Notes under the pieces: generated by a model
The model's database searches: none
What the model was told of the DNA's origin: nothing
The model's input: only the letters and a program-made list of their open reading frames with translations
Origin: Deinococcus carri
Lineage (GTDB): Bacteria; Deinococcota; Deinococci; Deinococcales; Deinococcaceae
DNA length: 17,451 nt
Assembly: GCF_039545055.1 (NCBI RefSeq)
Contig: NZ_BAABRP010000031.1
Span: 1-17,451, forward strand
Reading direction: 5' to 3'
Shown: one piece after another, positions 1 to 6,531 of the stretch
How the letters are laid out: every line of letters begins with the position of its first letter
How positions within the stretch are numbered: the stretch's first letter is position 1
Made by a program: the position numbers and the translations under genes

Positions 1-57
1 GGTCAACCTCCGCTGGCAACGCCGACACCACCTCCCCCCCCTCTGAAGGCAGAGGCC

Positions 58-94
58 GGGCAGCGGGGCGACGTGCGCCGTCGCCCCGCTGCCC
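58..94. terminator. Strong GC-rich hairpin, possible terminator
   Basis: A perfect 16-bp inverted repeat (GGGCAGCGGGGCGACG at 58-73 and its complement at 79-94) encloses a 5-base loop (TGCGC). No T-run follows on either strand, so it is not a classical intrinsic terminator. Very stable hairpins with weak or no U-tracts are nevertheless plausible terminators in GC-rich genomes. It would most simply end a gene lying left of the window. It could also be a cruciform or a small repeat element. Confidence 0.5.
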
Positions 95-378
95 ATTCAG
101 CTACTGCGCAACGGGTCTTCAGTTATTCGCCTGGCGGTCTGGTAGTCGAAGACAAGTGGAGTGCCAGATGCGACCGAGTGACGAAATGGTGTACTGCCAG
201 GCCAGCCCTTTCGCCGCCCGCCTGGGCATGAATTGCGATAACGAGGGTTGACCGGGGAGTGCGCAGATGCAGGGATACGGCACCCTCACTGTGGGGGAGC
301 CGGGCACGGAGTGCAAGACAGACATCCCAGTATATTGGAAGCCAACGCGACACCGTGCGCGGTTCCGAGAGGACAGGG
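95..378. other. Non-coding leader before the IclR-family gene
   Basis: No convincing gene is visible here; the open frames on both strands lack family motifs. The only promoter-like element is TATATT at 331-336, about 43 bases before the chosen IclR start, without a good -35 partner. Upstream in-frame ATG codons exist (for example at 259), but the sequence between 259 and 378 does not resemble IclR N-termini and is treated as untranslated. Confidence 0.4.
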
Positions 379-1230
379 ATGCTGGGAACGTTCGAGAAGG
401 CCAGGGCCGTGCTGGACCTGTACACGATGGAACGCCCCGAGTGGGGCGTAACTGAAGTTGCGCGGACGCTCGGCATGCCGACCTCCAGTGCCCACGTCCT
501 GCTTGCCTCGCTGGCGCACATGGGGTTGCTGCACCGGACGCTGGCAGGCCGTTACCGGTTGGGCTTCAAGCTGCTCGCCTTGACTCAGGTGCTGCTCGCC
601 AACACGCCCTGGCGGGAGGTCGCGCAGGAGGAAATGGGCCGCCTGGCGCAGGCCTTCGGGGAGACGCTGCACCTGACCGCCTTTGATGGGGGGCAGATCG
701 TGCCGGTCGCGGGCTTACAGGGCCGACTGCCGGGCAGCGTCCGCCTGCTCGGGGTGGGGACGGTCCTCCCCGCCCACACCAGCGCGAGCGGCAAGCTGCT
801 GCTGGCCCACCGGCCCCGTGAGGTGGTGGAGGCCGTGCTGGCCGCCGCGGGGGACGTCTCCGGAACGGTCCAGGTGTGGGACACGTTGGCGGAGGAGCTG
901 GAGCAGATCCGCTCAGACGGATACGCCAGGGAGGCGAGCGAACACCACCCGGCCGTCTGCTCCCTGGCAGCTCCGGTCCGCAACCACAACGGCGAGGTGA
1001 TCGCGGCAATGGAGTTCAGTCTGCCTCTCGACCGCTACTCGGACCGGCAAGAACAAGTGCGCGACGCGCTGATGCAGGCCTGTGCCGCGATTTCCTCACG
1101 GATCGGGTACCAGCCGGAGCTTTCAGGCAAGAGGCCCATGGTATGGGTGTCCGTGGGGGGGCGCGAGGAATTGCGCCCGGCTCCCCGGCGCTCCCGCAGA
1201 AAAGGCCACTCAAGGTCCTCCTCCAGTTGA
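379..1230 (+). CDS. IclR-family transcriptional regulator
   Basis: This is a 283-residue protein from the ATG at 379, preceded by an AGAGGA ribosome binding site at 367-372. An in-frame ATG at 259 would add 40 residues that do not look like IclR sequence, so it was not chosen. Residues about 1-65 form the winged helix-turn-helix (EVARTLGMPTSSAHVLLASL, then a GRYRLGFKLL wing). Residues about 75-240 form the IclR effector domain, including the typical LPAHTSASGKLLLA segment and an AMEFSLPLDRYS strand near the end. IclR proteins bind a small molecule, often an aromatic or short organic acid, and repress or activate adjacent catabolic genes. No catabolic partner lies beside it here. The C-terminal 35-40 residues form an Arg/Ser-rich tail beyond the usual family end, which may be a frameshift product. 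Its target is unknown. Confidence 0.85.
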   Translation: MLGTFEKARAVLDLYTMERPEWGVTEVARTLGMPTSSAHVLLASLAHMGLLHRTLAGRYRLGFKLLALTQVLLANTPWREVAQEEMGRLAQAFGETLHLTAFDGGQIVPVAGLQGRLPGSVRLLGVGTVLPAHTSASGKLLLAHRPREVVEAVLAAAGDVSGTVQVWDTLAEELEQIRSDGYAREASEHHPAVCSLAAPVRNHNGEVIAAMEFSLPLDRYSDRQEQVRDALMQACAAISSRIGYQPELSGKRPMVWVSVGGREELRPAPRRSRRKGHSRSSSS

Positions 1231-1318
1231 GGTGGGCCGGTGGATTGAACACCCAGGAGCGGCCACCTTCGCCTCCGGCATAGGCTGACGGTGCCGTGAA
1301 GGAGCCTGTGTACCCGGA

Positions 1319-1524
1319 CACACCCACCGCCGTGAGTTCAAACCGGAGAGCGTCAACCCGGTCAAGCGCGGTCAGAAGACCAGCGCTCAGCCCCGCCATA
1401 TTCCCGCCCCCTATGTCATCCGCCGCTGGGATAAGAGGTGGAGGCTCCCAGGGAAGCGGCCTTCACCGGGCAGGCCTCCACGAAACAGGCGCTTGAACAG
1501 CGAATTGCCGAGCTAGAGCGGTTC
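1319..1524 (+). pseudogene. Decayed IS3-family OrfA (transposase N-terminal) fragment
   Basis: From 1319 one frame reads THRREFKPESVNPVKRGQKT, then PYVIRRWDKR ending near 1437. From 1435 a different frame continues as VEAPREAAFTGQAS and ALEQRIAELERF up to about 1524. Together these follow the IS3-type OrfA pattern: an R-REFK-E-V--VK-G start, a helix-turn-helix ending in IRRW, a GEAAFPGQG-like linker and a leucine-zipper start (eqRIaELER). At least one frameshift joins the two halves, and no OrfB or clear inverted repeats were found, so it is a dead remnant. It sits immediately upstream of the ATPase promoter, suggesting past insertion at the edge of the metal island. The assignment is by remembered family pattern only. 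Confidence 0.55.
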
Positions 1525-1580
1525 TGCGGGCCGTGGTCGGGAGTAATGGCGAGAGCCATAAGCAGGGAATCGGGCGAACT

Positions 1581-1605
1581 CATATCTGAACAGATTTACA
1601 TATGA
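1581..1605. promoter_or_regulatory. ArsR/SmtB/CadC-type operator upstream of the ATPase
   Basis: An AT-rich imperfect palindrome has outer arms CATAT (1581-1585) and ATATG (1600-1604). Inside it is the perfect inner repeat ATCTG-AA-CAGAT (1584-1595). The ATAT-C-TGAACA left half resembles SmtB, ZiaR and AztR sites known from other bacteria. It overlaps the -35 hexamer TTTACA (1595-1600), the expected position for repression. The CadC-like repressor encoded from 8476 is the natural candidate ligand. Confidence 0.6.
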
Positions 1606-1630
1606 AGGTCCGCTCAGGTACACTGGGCAC
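1595..1630 (+). promoter_or_regulatory. Leaderless-type promoter of the metal ATPase operon
   Basis: The -35 TTTACA (1595-1600, one mismatch to TTGACA) is separated by 18 bp from the -10 TACACT (1619-1624). Six bases then lead directly to the ATG at 1631, so transcription would begin at or beside the start codon and no Shine-Dalgarno sequence is present. A TANNNT hexamer a few bases before ATG is the pattern known for leaderless Deinococcus transcripts. Inferred from sequence only. Confidence 0.6.
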
Positions 1631-3916
1631 ATGACGTCTTCGCCTTCCCGCGCTGATGCCCCTTCACCGGATGCGGCCCACCTGACGTATTTCGTGGACG
1701 GGATGGACTGCGCCAGTTGTGTCCAGAAAGTGGAACGGATGGTGGCCACGCTGCCGGGGACGGCGGACGTGAAAACCAGTTTCACCAGACAGACCCTGAG
1801 TTTGGACCTGGATGAGACGCAGACCGGCCGGACCACCCTGGAGCGCAACCTCAAGGCCCTCGGCTACACGCCCTCGCTGCTTGGCCCCGTGGCAGGCGCA
1901 GGACCAGGCCCGGCCACCGAACACCAGCCCGGTGACCATGACCACGACCACCACGAACATGACCACGCGGGTCACGAGTCCGCCCATAGCCATGAAGCGC
2001 CAAAACCGGGTCAGCCCTGGTATGCCACGGGGCAGGGCAAGCTGGTCGTCACCTCCGGCGTCCTGCTGGCCCTCGCCTGGCTGTTCAGCTTCATCGAGCC
2101 GCGGTTTGCCACGTACGGCTTCATTGCCGCCACCGTGCTGGGCGTCTGGCCCCTGGCGAAAAAAGCCTTCGCCAGCGCCCGTCTGGGCGATCCCTTCAGC
2201 ATCAACATGCTGGTCAGCCTCGCCGCCATCGGCGCTGTCCTGATCGGGCAGGCGGCCGAGGGGTCCGTGGTGGTGTTCTTCTTCGCGGTCGGAGAGCTGC
2301 TGGAGGGGATCGCCGCCGGACGGGCGCGGGCCGGCATTCAGGCGCTGGCGGCGCTGGCCCCCAAGACGGCCCTGCTGCTGGAGAACGGCCAGACCCGCGA
2401 GGTGCCCGCCGACTCGCTCGGCGTCGGGCAGACCGTGCAGGTCAACCCAGGCGCACGGGTGCCCGCCGACGGCACCATCCTCTCGGGCACCTCCAGCCTC
2501 GACGACAGCCCCGTGACGGGCGAGAGCGTTCCCGTCGTCAAGAGCGCCGGAAACACCGTCTACGCGGGGAGCATCAACACGGATGGGGCGCTGACCGTCC
2601 GGGTCGACAAGGCCGCCTCGGACAACACCATCGCCCGGATCATTCATATGGTCGAGGAGGCCGAGGGGAGCAAGGCCCACACCGCCCGCTTTATCGACCG
2701 CTTCAGCCGGTACTACACGCCGGGCGTCGTGGCCGTGTCCGCTCTCGTCGCCCTCGTGCCGCCGCTGCTTTTTGGGGCCGCCTGGTATCCCTGGCTCTAC
2801 AAGGGGATCGCCCTGCTCCTCATCGGCTGCCCCTGCGCGCTGGTGCTGAGCGTGCCCGCGGCGATCACCAGCGGCATCAGCGCCGGAACCCGCCGGGGCC
2901 TGCTGATCAAGGGCGGCGCGGCCCTGGAGAGCATCGGGAGCGTGAAAACAGTCGCCTTCGACAAGACCGGCACGCTCACTGCGGGCAAGCCCCGCGTCAC
3001 CGATGTGGTGGGACAGGACCGCAACGAGGTCCTGCGCCTGGCCGCCGCCGTGGAATCGGGCAGCAGCCACCCCCTGGCCAGGGCGATCACCGACGCGGCG
3101 AAGGGGGCAAACCTCACCCTGCCCGCCGTGACGGACGCCCAGGCCATCCCCGGCAAAGCCGTCACAGCCACGGTCGAGGGCCGTCCCCTCAGCGTCTCCT
3201 CGCCCCGGCACGCGGCCACCCTGACGCCCCTGCCCGCGCAGCTTCAGGCCGCCATTCAGACCTTCGAGGAACAGGGGCGCACGGCGGTGGTGCTGCTGGA
3301 CGGCACCAGCCCCCTGGGTGTGCTCGCCATCCGCGACGAACCCCGCTCGGACGCACGAGAAGCTCTCGCGCAGCTCCGCGGCCTGGGCGTGAACACGGTC
3401 ATGCTCACGGGGGACAACGCCCGCACCGGCCAGGCCATCGGGCAGGACCTGGGCCTCGACGTGCAGGCGGACCTGCTGCCGGAGGACAAACTGCGGCTCA
3501 TCGCGGACCTCAAGGCCAGAGGCGGGGTGGCGATGGTGGGGGACGGCATCAACGACGCGCCGGCCCTGGCCCAGTCGGACGTGGGTATCGCGATGGGGGG
3601 CGGCACGGACGTGGCCCTCGAAACCGCCGACGCGGCCCTGCTGGGCGAGCGCGTCACGGGCGTCGCGGACCTGGTGCGGCTCTCCCGGGCGACCATGGGG
3701 AACATCAAGGTCAACATCGCCTTCGCGCTGGGCCTCAAGCTGATCTTCCTGATCACCACCCTGCTCGGGTACACGAACCTGTGGATGGCGATTCTCGCGG
3801 ATACGGGGGCCACGGCCCTCGTCACCGCGAACGCCCTGCGCCTGCTGCGCTGGAAGGGCAGTTCGGCCCCAGCCACCCGGCCCGCGCTGCCCCACGCCGC
3901 CCCGCGCGAAGCCTGA
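1631..3916 (+). CDS. Zn/Cd/Pb-exporting P1B-type ATPase (ZntA/CadA-like)
   Basis: This 761-residue P-type ATPase would pump soft divalent cations out of the cytoplasm using ATP. An N-terminal HMA metal-binding domain carries GMDCASC (Cys27, Cys30). A linker at 98-121 has 10 His in 24 residues. Visible catalytic motifs are TGES (296-299), the transmembrane metal site CPC (400-402), the phosphorylated aspartate D444 in DKTGTLT, the nucleotide-binding SSHPLA His480, and GDGIND (637-642). An Asp-Thr-Gly at 724-726 in the last membrane region fits the P1B-2 (Zn/Cd/Pb) subgroup rather than Cu pumps. Start: the ATG at 1631 follows a leaderless-type promoter. The glutaredoxin-like gene begins 10 bases after the stop, and the ArsR-type operator upstream implies metal induction. 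The cation preference among Zn, Cd and Pb cannot be read from the sequence. Confidence 0.95.
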   Translation: MTSSPSRADAPSPDAAHLTYFVDGMDCASCVQKVERMVATLPGTADVKTSFTRQTLSLDLDETQTGRTTLERNLKALGYTPSLLGPVAGAGPGPATEHQPGDHDHDHHEHDHAGHESAHSHEAPKPGQPWYATGQGKLVVTSGVLLALAWLFSFIEPRFATYGFIAATVLGVWPLAKKAFASARLGDPFSINMLVSLAAIGAVLIGQAAEGSVVVFFFAVGELLEGIAAGRARAGIQALAALAPKTALLLENGQTREVPADSLGVGQTVQVNPGARVPADGTILSGTSSLDDSPVTGESVPVVKSAGNTVYAGSINTDGALTVRVDKAASDNTIARIIHMVEEAEGSKAHTARFIDRFSRYYTPGVVAVSALVALVPPLLFGAAWYPWLYKGIALLLIGCPCALVLSVPAAITSGISAGTRRGLLIKGGAALESIGSVKTVAFDKTGTLTAGKPRVTDVVGQDRNEVLRLAAAVESGSSHPLARAITDAAKGANLTLPAVTDAQAIPGKAVTATVEGRPLSVSSPRHAATLTPLPAQLQAAIQTFEEQGRTAVVLLDGTSPLGVLAIRDEPRSDAREALAQLRGLGVNTVMLTGDNARTGQAIGQDLGLDVQADLLPEDKLRLIADLKARGGVAMVGDGINDAPALAQSDVGIAMGGGTDVALETADAALLGERVTGVADLVRLSRATMGNIKVNIAFALGLKLIFLITTLLGYTNLWMAILADTGATALVTANALRLLRWKGSSAPATRPALPHAAPREA

Positions 3917-3926
3917 GGAGCGGTTC

Positions 3927-4172
3927 ATGCCCGACGTGACCCTCTACACCGTGCCCAACTGCGCCGACTGTGAGGCCGTCAAACGGCTCCTGGGGCACGA
4001 AGGCGTCCCTTTCGTCGAGAAGAACGTCCGCGCCGACCCCGAGGCCCTGGCCGAGATGCAGCGCCGGGCGGGCGTCCGTATCGCCCCGGTGACGGTCATC
4101 GGTGAGCAGGCCTTTTACGGGCCGTTCGACGGCCAGCGGCCCCGCATCCTCGCGGCGCTGCGGAAGGGGTGA
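3927..4172 (+). CDS. Glutaredoxin/NrdH-like small thiol-redox protein
   Basis: This 81-residue single-domain thioredoxin-fold protein has a CADC redox motif (Cys12, Cys15) after the first strand (VTLYTVPNC). A proline in the IAPVTVI segment fits the cis-Pro position, and a C-terminal FDGQRPRILAAL helix follows, as in NrdH and short glutaredoxins. The length is normal for the family. The ribosome binding site GAGGAG overlaps the ATPase stop codon, so the two are probably co-translated. It could reduce cysteine thiols oxidised or bound by metal, or service the Cys-rich proteins encoded nearby; the actual partner is unknown. It is unlikely to serve ribonucleotide reductase specifically, because no nrd genes are present. 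Confidence 0.8.
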   Translation: MPDVTLYTVPNCADCEAVKRLLGHEGVPFVEKNVRADPEALAEMQRRAGVRIAPVTVIGEQAFYGPFDGQRPRILAALRKG

Positions 4173-4176
4173 ACGG

Positions 4177-4911
4177 GTGGCCGCACCCCTCCCCGAGATC
4201 CTCACCCTGACGCTGATTCCGGTGGCGGCCACCATTCTCGGCGGGGTGGCAGCCAGCTTCCGCACGCCGGGTGAGCGGCTGCGGAGCTTCGTGCAGCACT
4301 TCGCGGCGGGCGTGGTGTTCGCGGCGGTGGCGGGTGAACTGCTGCCCGAGATCACCCAGGGCCACCAACCGCTCGGGGTGGTCATCGGCTTTGTGCTGGG
4401 TGTGGCCGTGATGCTGGCGCTCCGGCAGATTGCCGGGTGGCTGGAACGCCCGTTGGCCGACGGGGGCAGGCAGCCGAGCGGCAACCTCGGCCTGATCACG
4501 GTGGTCGGCATTGACGTGCTGATCGATGGCCTCCTGATCGGCGTGGGCTTCGCCGCGGGCGCACGGGTGGGCACGCTGCTGGTGGTGGCCCTGACGCTGG
4601 AACTGCTGTTTCTGGGCGTCTCGGTGGCGTCCAGCCTCGGTCAGGTGGGGACACCTCCCGGCCGCACCATCCTGACGGTGACAGGGCTGAGCCTGCTGGT
4701 CATCCTGGGGGCGCTGCTGGGGAGCACGCTGCTTCAGGGCCTCTCCGGTCTGGCGCTGGAGATCGTGCTGTCCTTCGGTGCAGCCGCCCTGCTGTTCCTG
4801 GTGACCGAGGAGCTGCTGACCGAGGCCCACGAGGTAAAGGAAACGCCGCTGATCACGGCGGCCTTCTTCGCGGGCTTCGTGGCCCTCTATCTGCTGGAGC
4901 TGATGTCGTGA
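4177..4911 (+). CDS. ZIP-family-like metal permease with altered metal-site residues
   Basis: This is a strongly hydrophobic protein of about 244 residues with roughly seven or eight membrane segments. The GTG at 4177 is the preferred start: it follows a GGAAGGGG ribosome binding site and starts 4 bases after the glutaredoxin stop. The longer frame from 4102 would overlap that gene. The ZIP-like pattern is HFAAGVVFAAVAGELLPE (His41, Glu54, Glu58), then IDVLIDGLLIG (Asp113, Asp117), then LTLELLFLGVSVAS (Glu142). In typical ZIP transporters the TM4 and TM5 sites are histidine-rich (HN-x-PEG and HE-type motifs). Here aspartates replace those histidines, so specificity or even direction may differ. 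It acts in the cytoplasmic membrane and sits inside the metal operon. Family assignment is by motif similarity. Confidence 0.65.
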   Translation: MAAPLPEILTLTLIPVAATILGGVAASFRTPGERLRSFVQHFAAGVVFAAVAGELLPEITQGHQPLGVVIGFVLGVAVMLALRQIAGWLERPLADGGRQPSGNLGLITVVGIDVLIDGLLIGVGFAAGARVGTLLVVALTLELLFLGVSVASSLGQVGTPPGRTILTVTGLSLLVILGALLGSTLLQGLSGLALEIVLSFGAAALLFLVTEELLTEAHEVKETPLITAAFFAGFVALYLLELMS

Positions 4912-5438
4912 GGCGGAAACCTGTGGTCCTGATCGCAGCGCTGCTGGGAATCGAGGGCCTGCTGAAAGCCTGGGCAGTGGCGAACCTCTCGCCGGGAGTC
5001 GGCCGCGCCCTGCTGCCCGGCCTGCTGCACCTGGGCTTCACCCTGAATCCTGGGATGGCCTGGGGCCTGCTGGGGGGCCTGACCGCGCCCCTGGCCGCCT
5101 TGCGCCTGCTGGTCGGCCTGGTGATCGTGGCGGCCCTGCTGTCCGGGCGGGTCCGCCTGGGCTGGGGGTGGCCGCTCGCGCTGATCGCCGCTGGGGCACT
5201 GGGCAACGCCCTGGATGGTCTGATGCGCGGTGCAGTGGTCGACTACCTTACGTCCCCCCTGCTGGACAGCCTCACCCGCCCACTGACAGGGGAGACCTTC
5301 CCAATTTTCAACCTGTCGGATGTTCTCGTCTTCAGTGGGGCCGCCGGACTGCTGCTGCACGCGGGGTGGACGGAACGCCGTGCGGGACGTCCCACGCCGG
5401 ACCGACGTGGTCCTTCTCAGACCAAGGAGAACCCATGA
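4908..5438 (+). CDS. lspA: Signal peptidase II (lipoprotein signal peptidase) paralogue
   Basis: This 176-residue membrane aspartic peptidase cleaves prolipoproteins before the lipidated cysteine. The LspA motifs are present in order: NPGMAWGLL, GNALDGLMRGAVVDY (catalytic Asp112) and FPIFNLSD (catalytic Asp138). Four hydrophobic segments span about 1-25, 50-70, 75-95 and 135-155. It starts at a GTG overlapping the previous stop (GTGA) and ends in an ATGA overlap with the next gene, a lipoprotein. The position within a metal-efflux operon recalls the pbrC-type signal peptidases of lead-resistance operons. A housekeeping lspA presumably exists elsewhere, making this an operon-dedicated copy; that is inference. 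The spacing between the two Asp residues is longer than in the enzymes I recall. Confidence 0.88.
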   Translation: MRRKPVVLIAALLGIEGLLKAWAVANLSPGVGRALLPGLLHLGFTLNPGMAWGLLGGLTAPLAALRLLVGLVIVAALLSGRVRLGWGWPLALIAAGALGNALDGLMRGAVVDYLTSPLLDSLTRPLTGETFPIFNLSDVLVFSGAAGLLLHAGWTERRAGRPTPDRRGPSQTKENP

Positions 5439-5935
5439 AGAGACTTATCCTGCTGACCTTGTCCGTCCTGCTCTCTGCCTGCAACCAGGGAAGCGGTGAG
5501 ATACAGGGGATCAAGACCTTCCAGAACGAGGGTGGCACCCACCAGGAGGGCCGTATCGCCTACGCCCAGACGCCCCCCGCGGGCGGACCGCACAATCCGG
5601 CCTGGCAGAACTGCGGCGTGTATAACCGGCCGCTCTACGACGAGTATGCCGTGCACAGCCTGGAACACGGCGCGGTCTGGATCACCTACCGGGCGGGGCT
5701 GCCCGCCGAGCAGGTCGAAGCGTTGAAGAAGCTGGTGGACGGCCGCACCTATGCCCTGCTCTCCCCCCATGAGACGCAGACCGCGCCCGTGGTGCTGAGC
5801 GCCTGGAACCGGCAGCTGGAGGTGCAGGATGCCAGTGACCCGCGCATCAAGCCGTTTTTGCAGCAGTACGAGCAGGGTGGAGAAGCCCCGGAGGTGGGTG
5901 CCTCGTGCAGCGGCGCGTACGGGGGCACGGTCTGA
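5435..5935 (+). CDS. DUF3105-family lipoprotein
   Basis: This protein of about 166 residues has a lipoprotein signal peptide: MKRLILLTLSVLLSAC gives the lipobox LSAC with lipidated Cys16. The start at 5435 has an AAGGAGA ribosome binding site and an ATGA overlap with the lspA gene. The body matches the DUF3105 pattern: THQEGRIAYAQTPPAGGPHN, then NCGVYNRPLYDEYAVHSLEHGAVWITY, with a rigid HSLEHG core. Several histidines and two late cysteines could bind metal, but the family function is unknown to me. It is expected on the outer face of the cytoplasmic membrane. Adjacency to its own signal peptidase and to exporters suggests an extracytoplasmic metal-handling role (inference). Confidence 0.82.
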   Translation: MKRLILLTLSVLLSACNQGSGEIQGIKTFQNEGGTHQEGRIAYAQTPPAGGPHNPAWQNCGVYNRPLYDEYAVHSLEHGAVWITYRAGLPAEQVEALKKLVDGRTYALLSPHETQTAPVVLSAWNRQLEVQDASDPRIKPFLQQYEQGGEAPEVGASCSGAYGGTV

Positions 5936-6531
5936 TGCGGGGCCTGGCCGCCGGCCTCCTCGGGGTGGCCCTGCTGAGCAGCGCACTCGCCCTGGGCTGG
6001 CCCCGCCCGCCCGCCGAAGGCAGTGCGGCGGTCACCTTCGCCCGGGACATGAGTGCCCATCACGTGCAGGCCGTGGACATGAGCGTGACGCTGTTCAAGC
6101 GGGCGGCTGATCCGGCGGTGAAATTGCTCGCACAGGACGTCATTCTGACGCAGCAGGCGCAGATCGGGCAGATGCAGGGCTGGCTGATGGCCTGGGGCCG
6201 GCCGCTGGCGGGCCGCGACGCCCCAATGGCGGGGATGGAGCGCGCCAGCATGGGCCTCGCCTCCCCCGCGGAGGAGCGAGAGTTGCAGCACCTGCCCGTC
6301 AGCACGGCCGAGACCCGCTATCTGGTGCTGCTGCGCCGCCACCATCAGGGGGGCGTGGCGATGGCAAAGTCGGCCCTGCGGACCGTGCAGCGCCCGGAAG
6401 TGCAGGCCTTTGCCAAGCGGATGGTCGCCGCCCAGACCTCCGAGATCAAAGCGATCGACGCCCTGCTCGCCAGACGCATGGCGGGAGGCCAGCCGGCGCA
6501 GCCCGAAATGGACGGCATGGCCCATGAGTGA
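5935..6531 (+). CDS. DUF305-family extracytoplasmic protein
   Basis: This protein of about 198 residues starts at the ATG at 5935, which overlaps the previous stop (TGATG). Residues 1-22 form a signal or anchor segment. Two copies of the DUF305 signature follow: DMSAHHVQAVDM (His42, His43, Asp48, Met49) and RRHHQGGVAMA (His136, His137, Met143). DUF305 proteins are four-helix, ferritin-like proteins with His/Met-rich motifs that often occur with copper and other metal resistance genes; biochemical roles are poorly defined. The Met/His-rich C-terminus (MDGMAHE) adds possible ligands. It is translationally coupled to the upstream lipoprotein and to the CDF gene downstream. Confidence 0.82.
   Translation: MRGLAAGLLGVALLSSALALGWPRPPAEGSAAVTFARDMSAHHVQAVDMSVTLFKRAADPAVKLLAQDVILTQQAQIGQMQGWLMAWGRPLAGRDAPMAGMERASMGLASPAEERELQHLPVSTAETRYLVLLRRHHQGGVAMAKSALRTVQRPEVQAFAKRMVAAQTSEIKAIDALLARRMAGGQPAQPEMDGMAHE

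Noticed and set aside
1664..3928. A 754-residue open frame on the minus strand opposite the ATPase
   Set aside because: It mirrors the GC-biased codons of the ATPase, is rich in Gly/Arg/His without domains, and has no ribosome binding site or family motif.
4102..4176. Upstream extension of the ZIP-like gene from the ATG at 4102
   Set aside because: It lies inside the glutaredoxin gene in another frame, and the residues are Arg/Ser-rich and unlike a ZIP N-terminus; the GTG at 4177 has the ribosome binding site.
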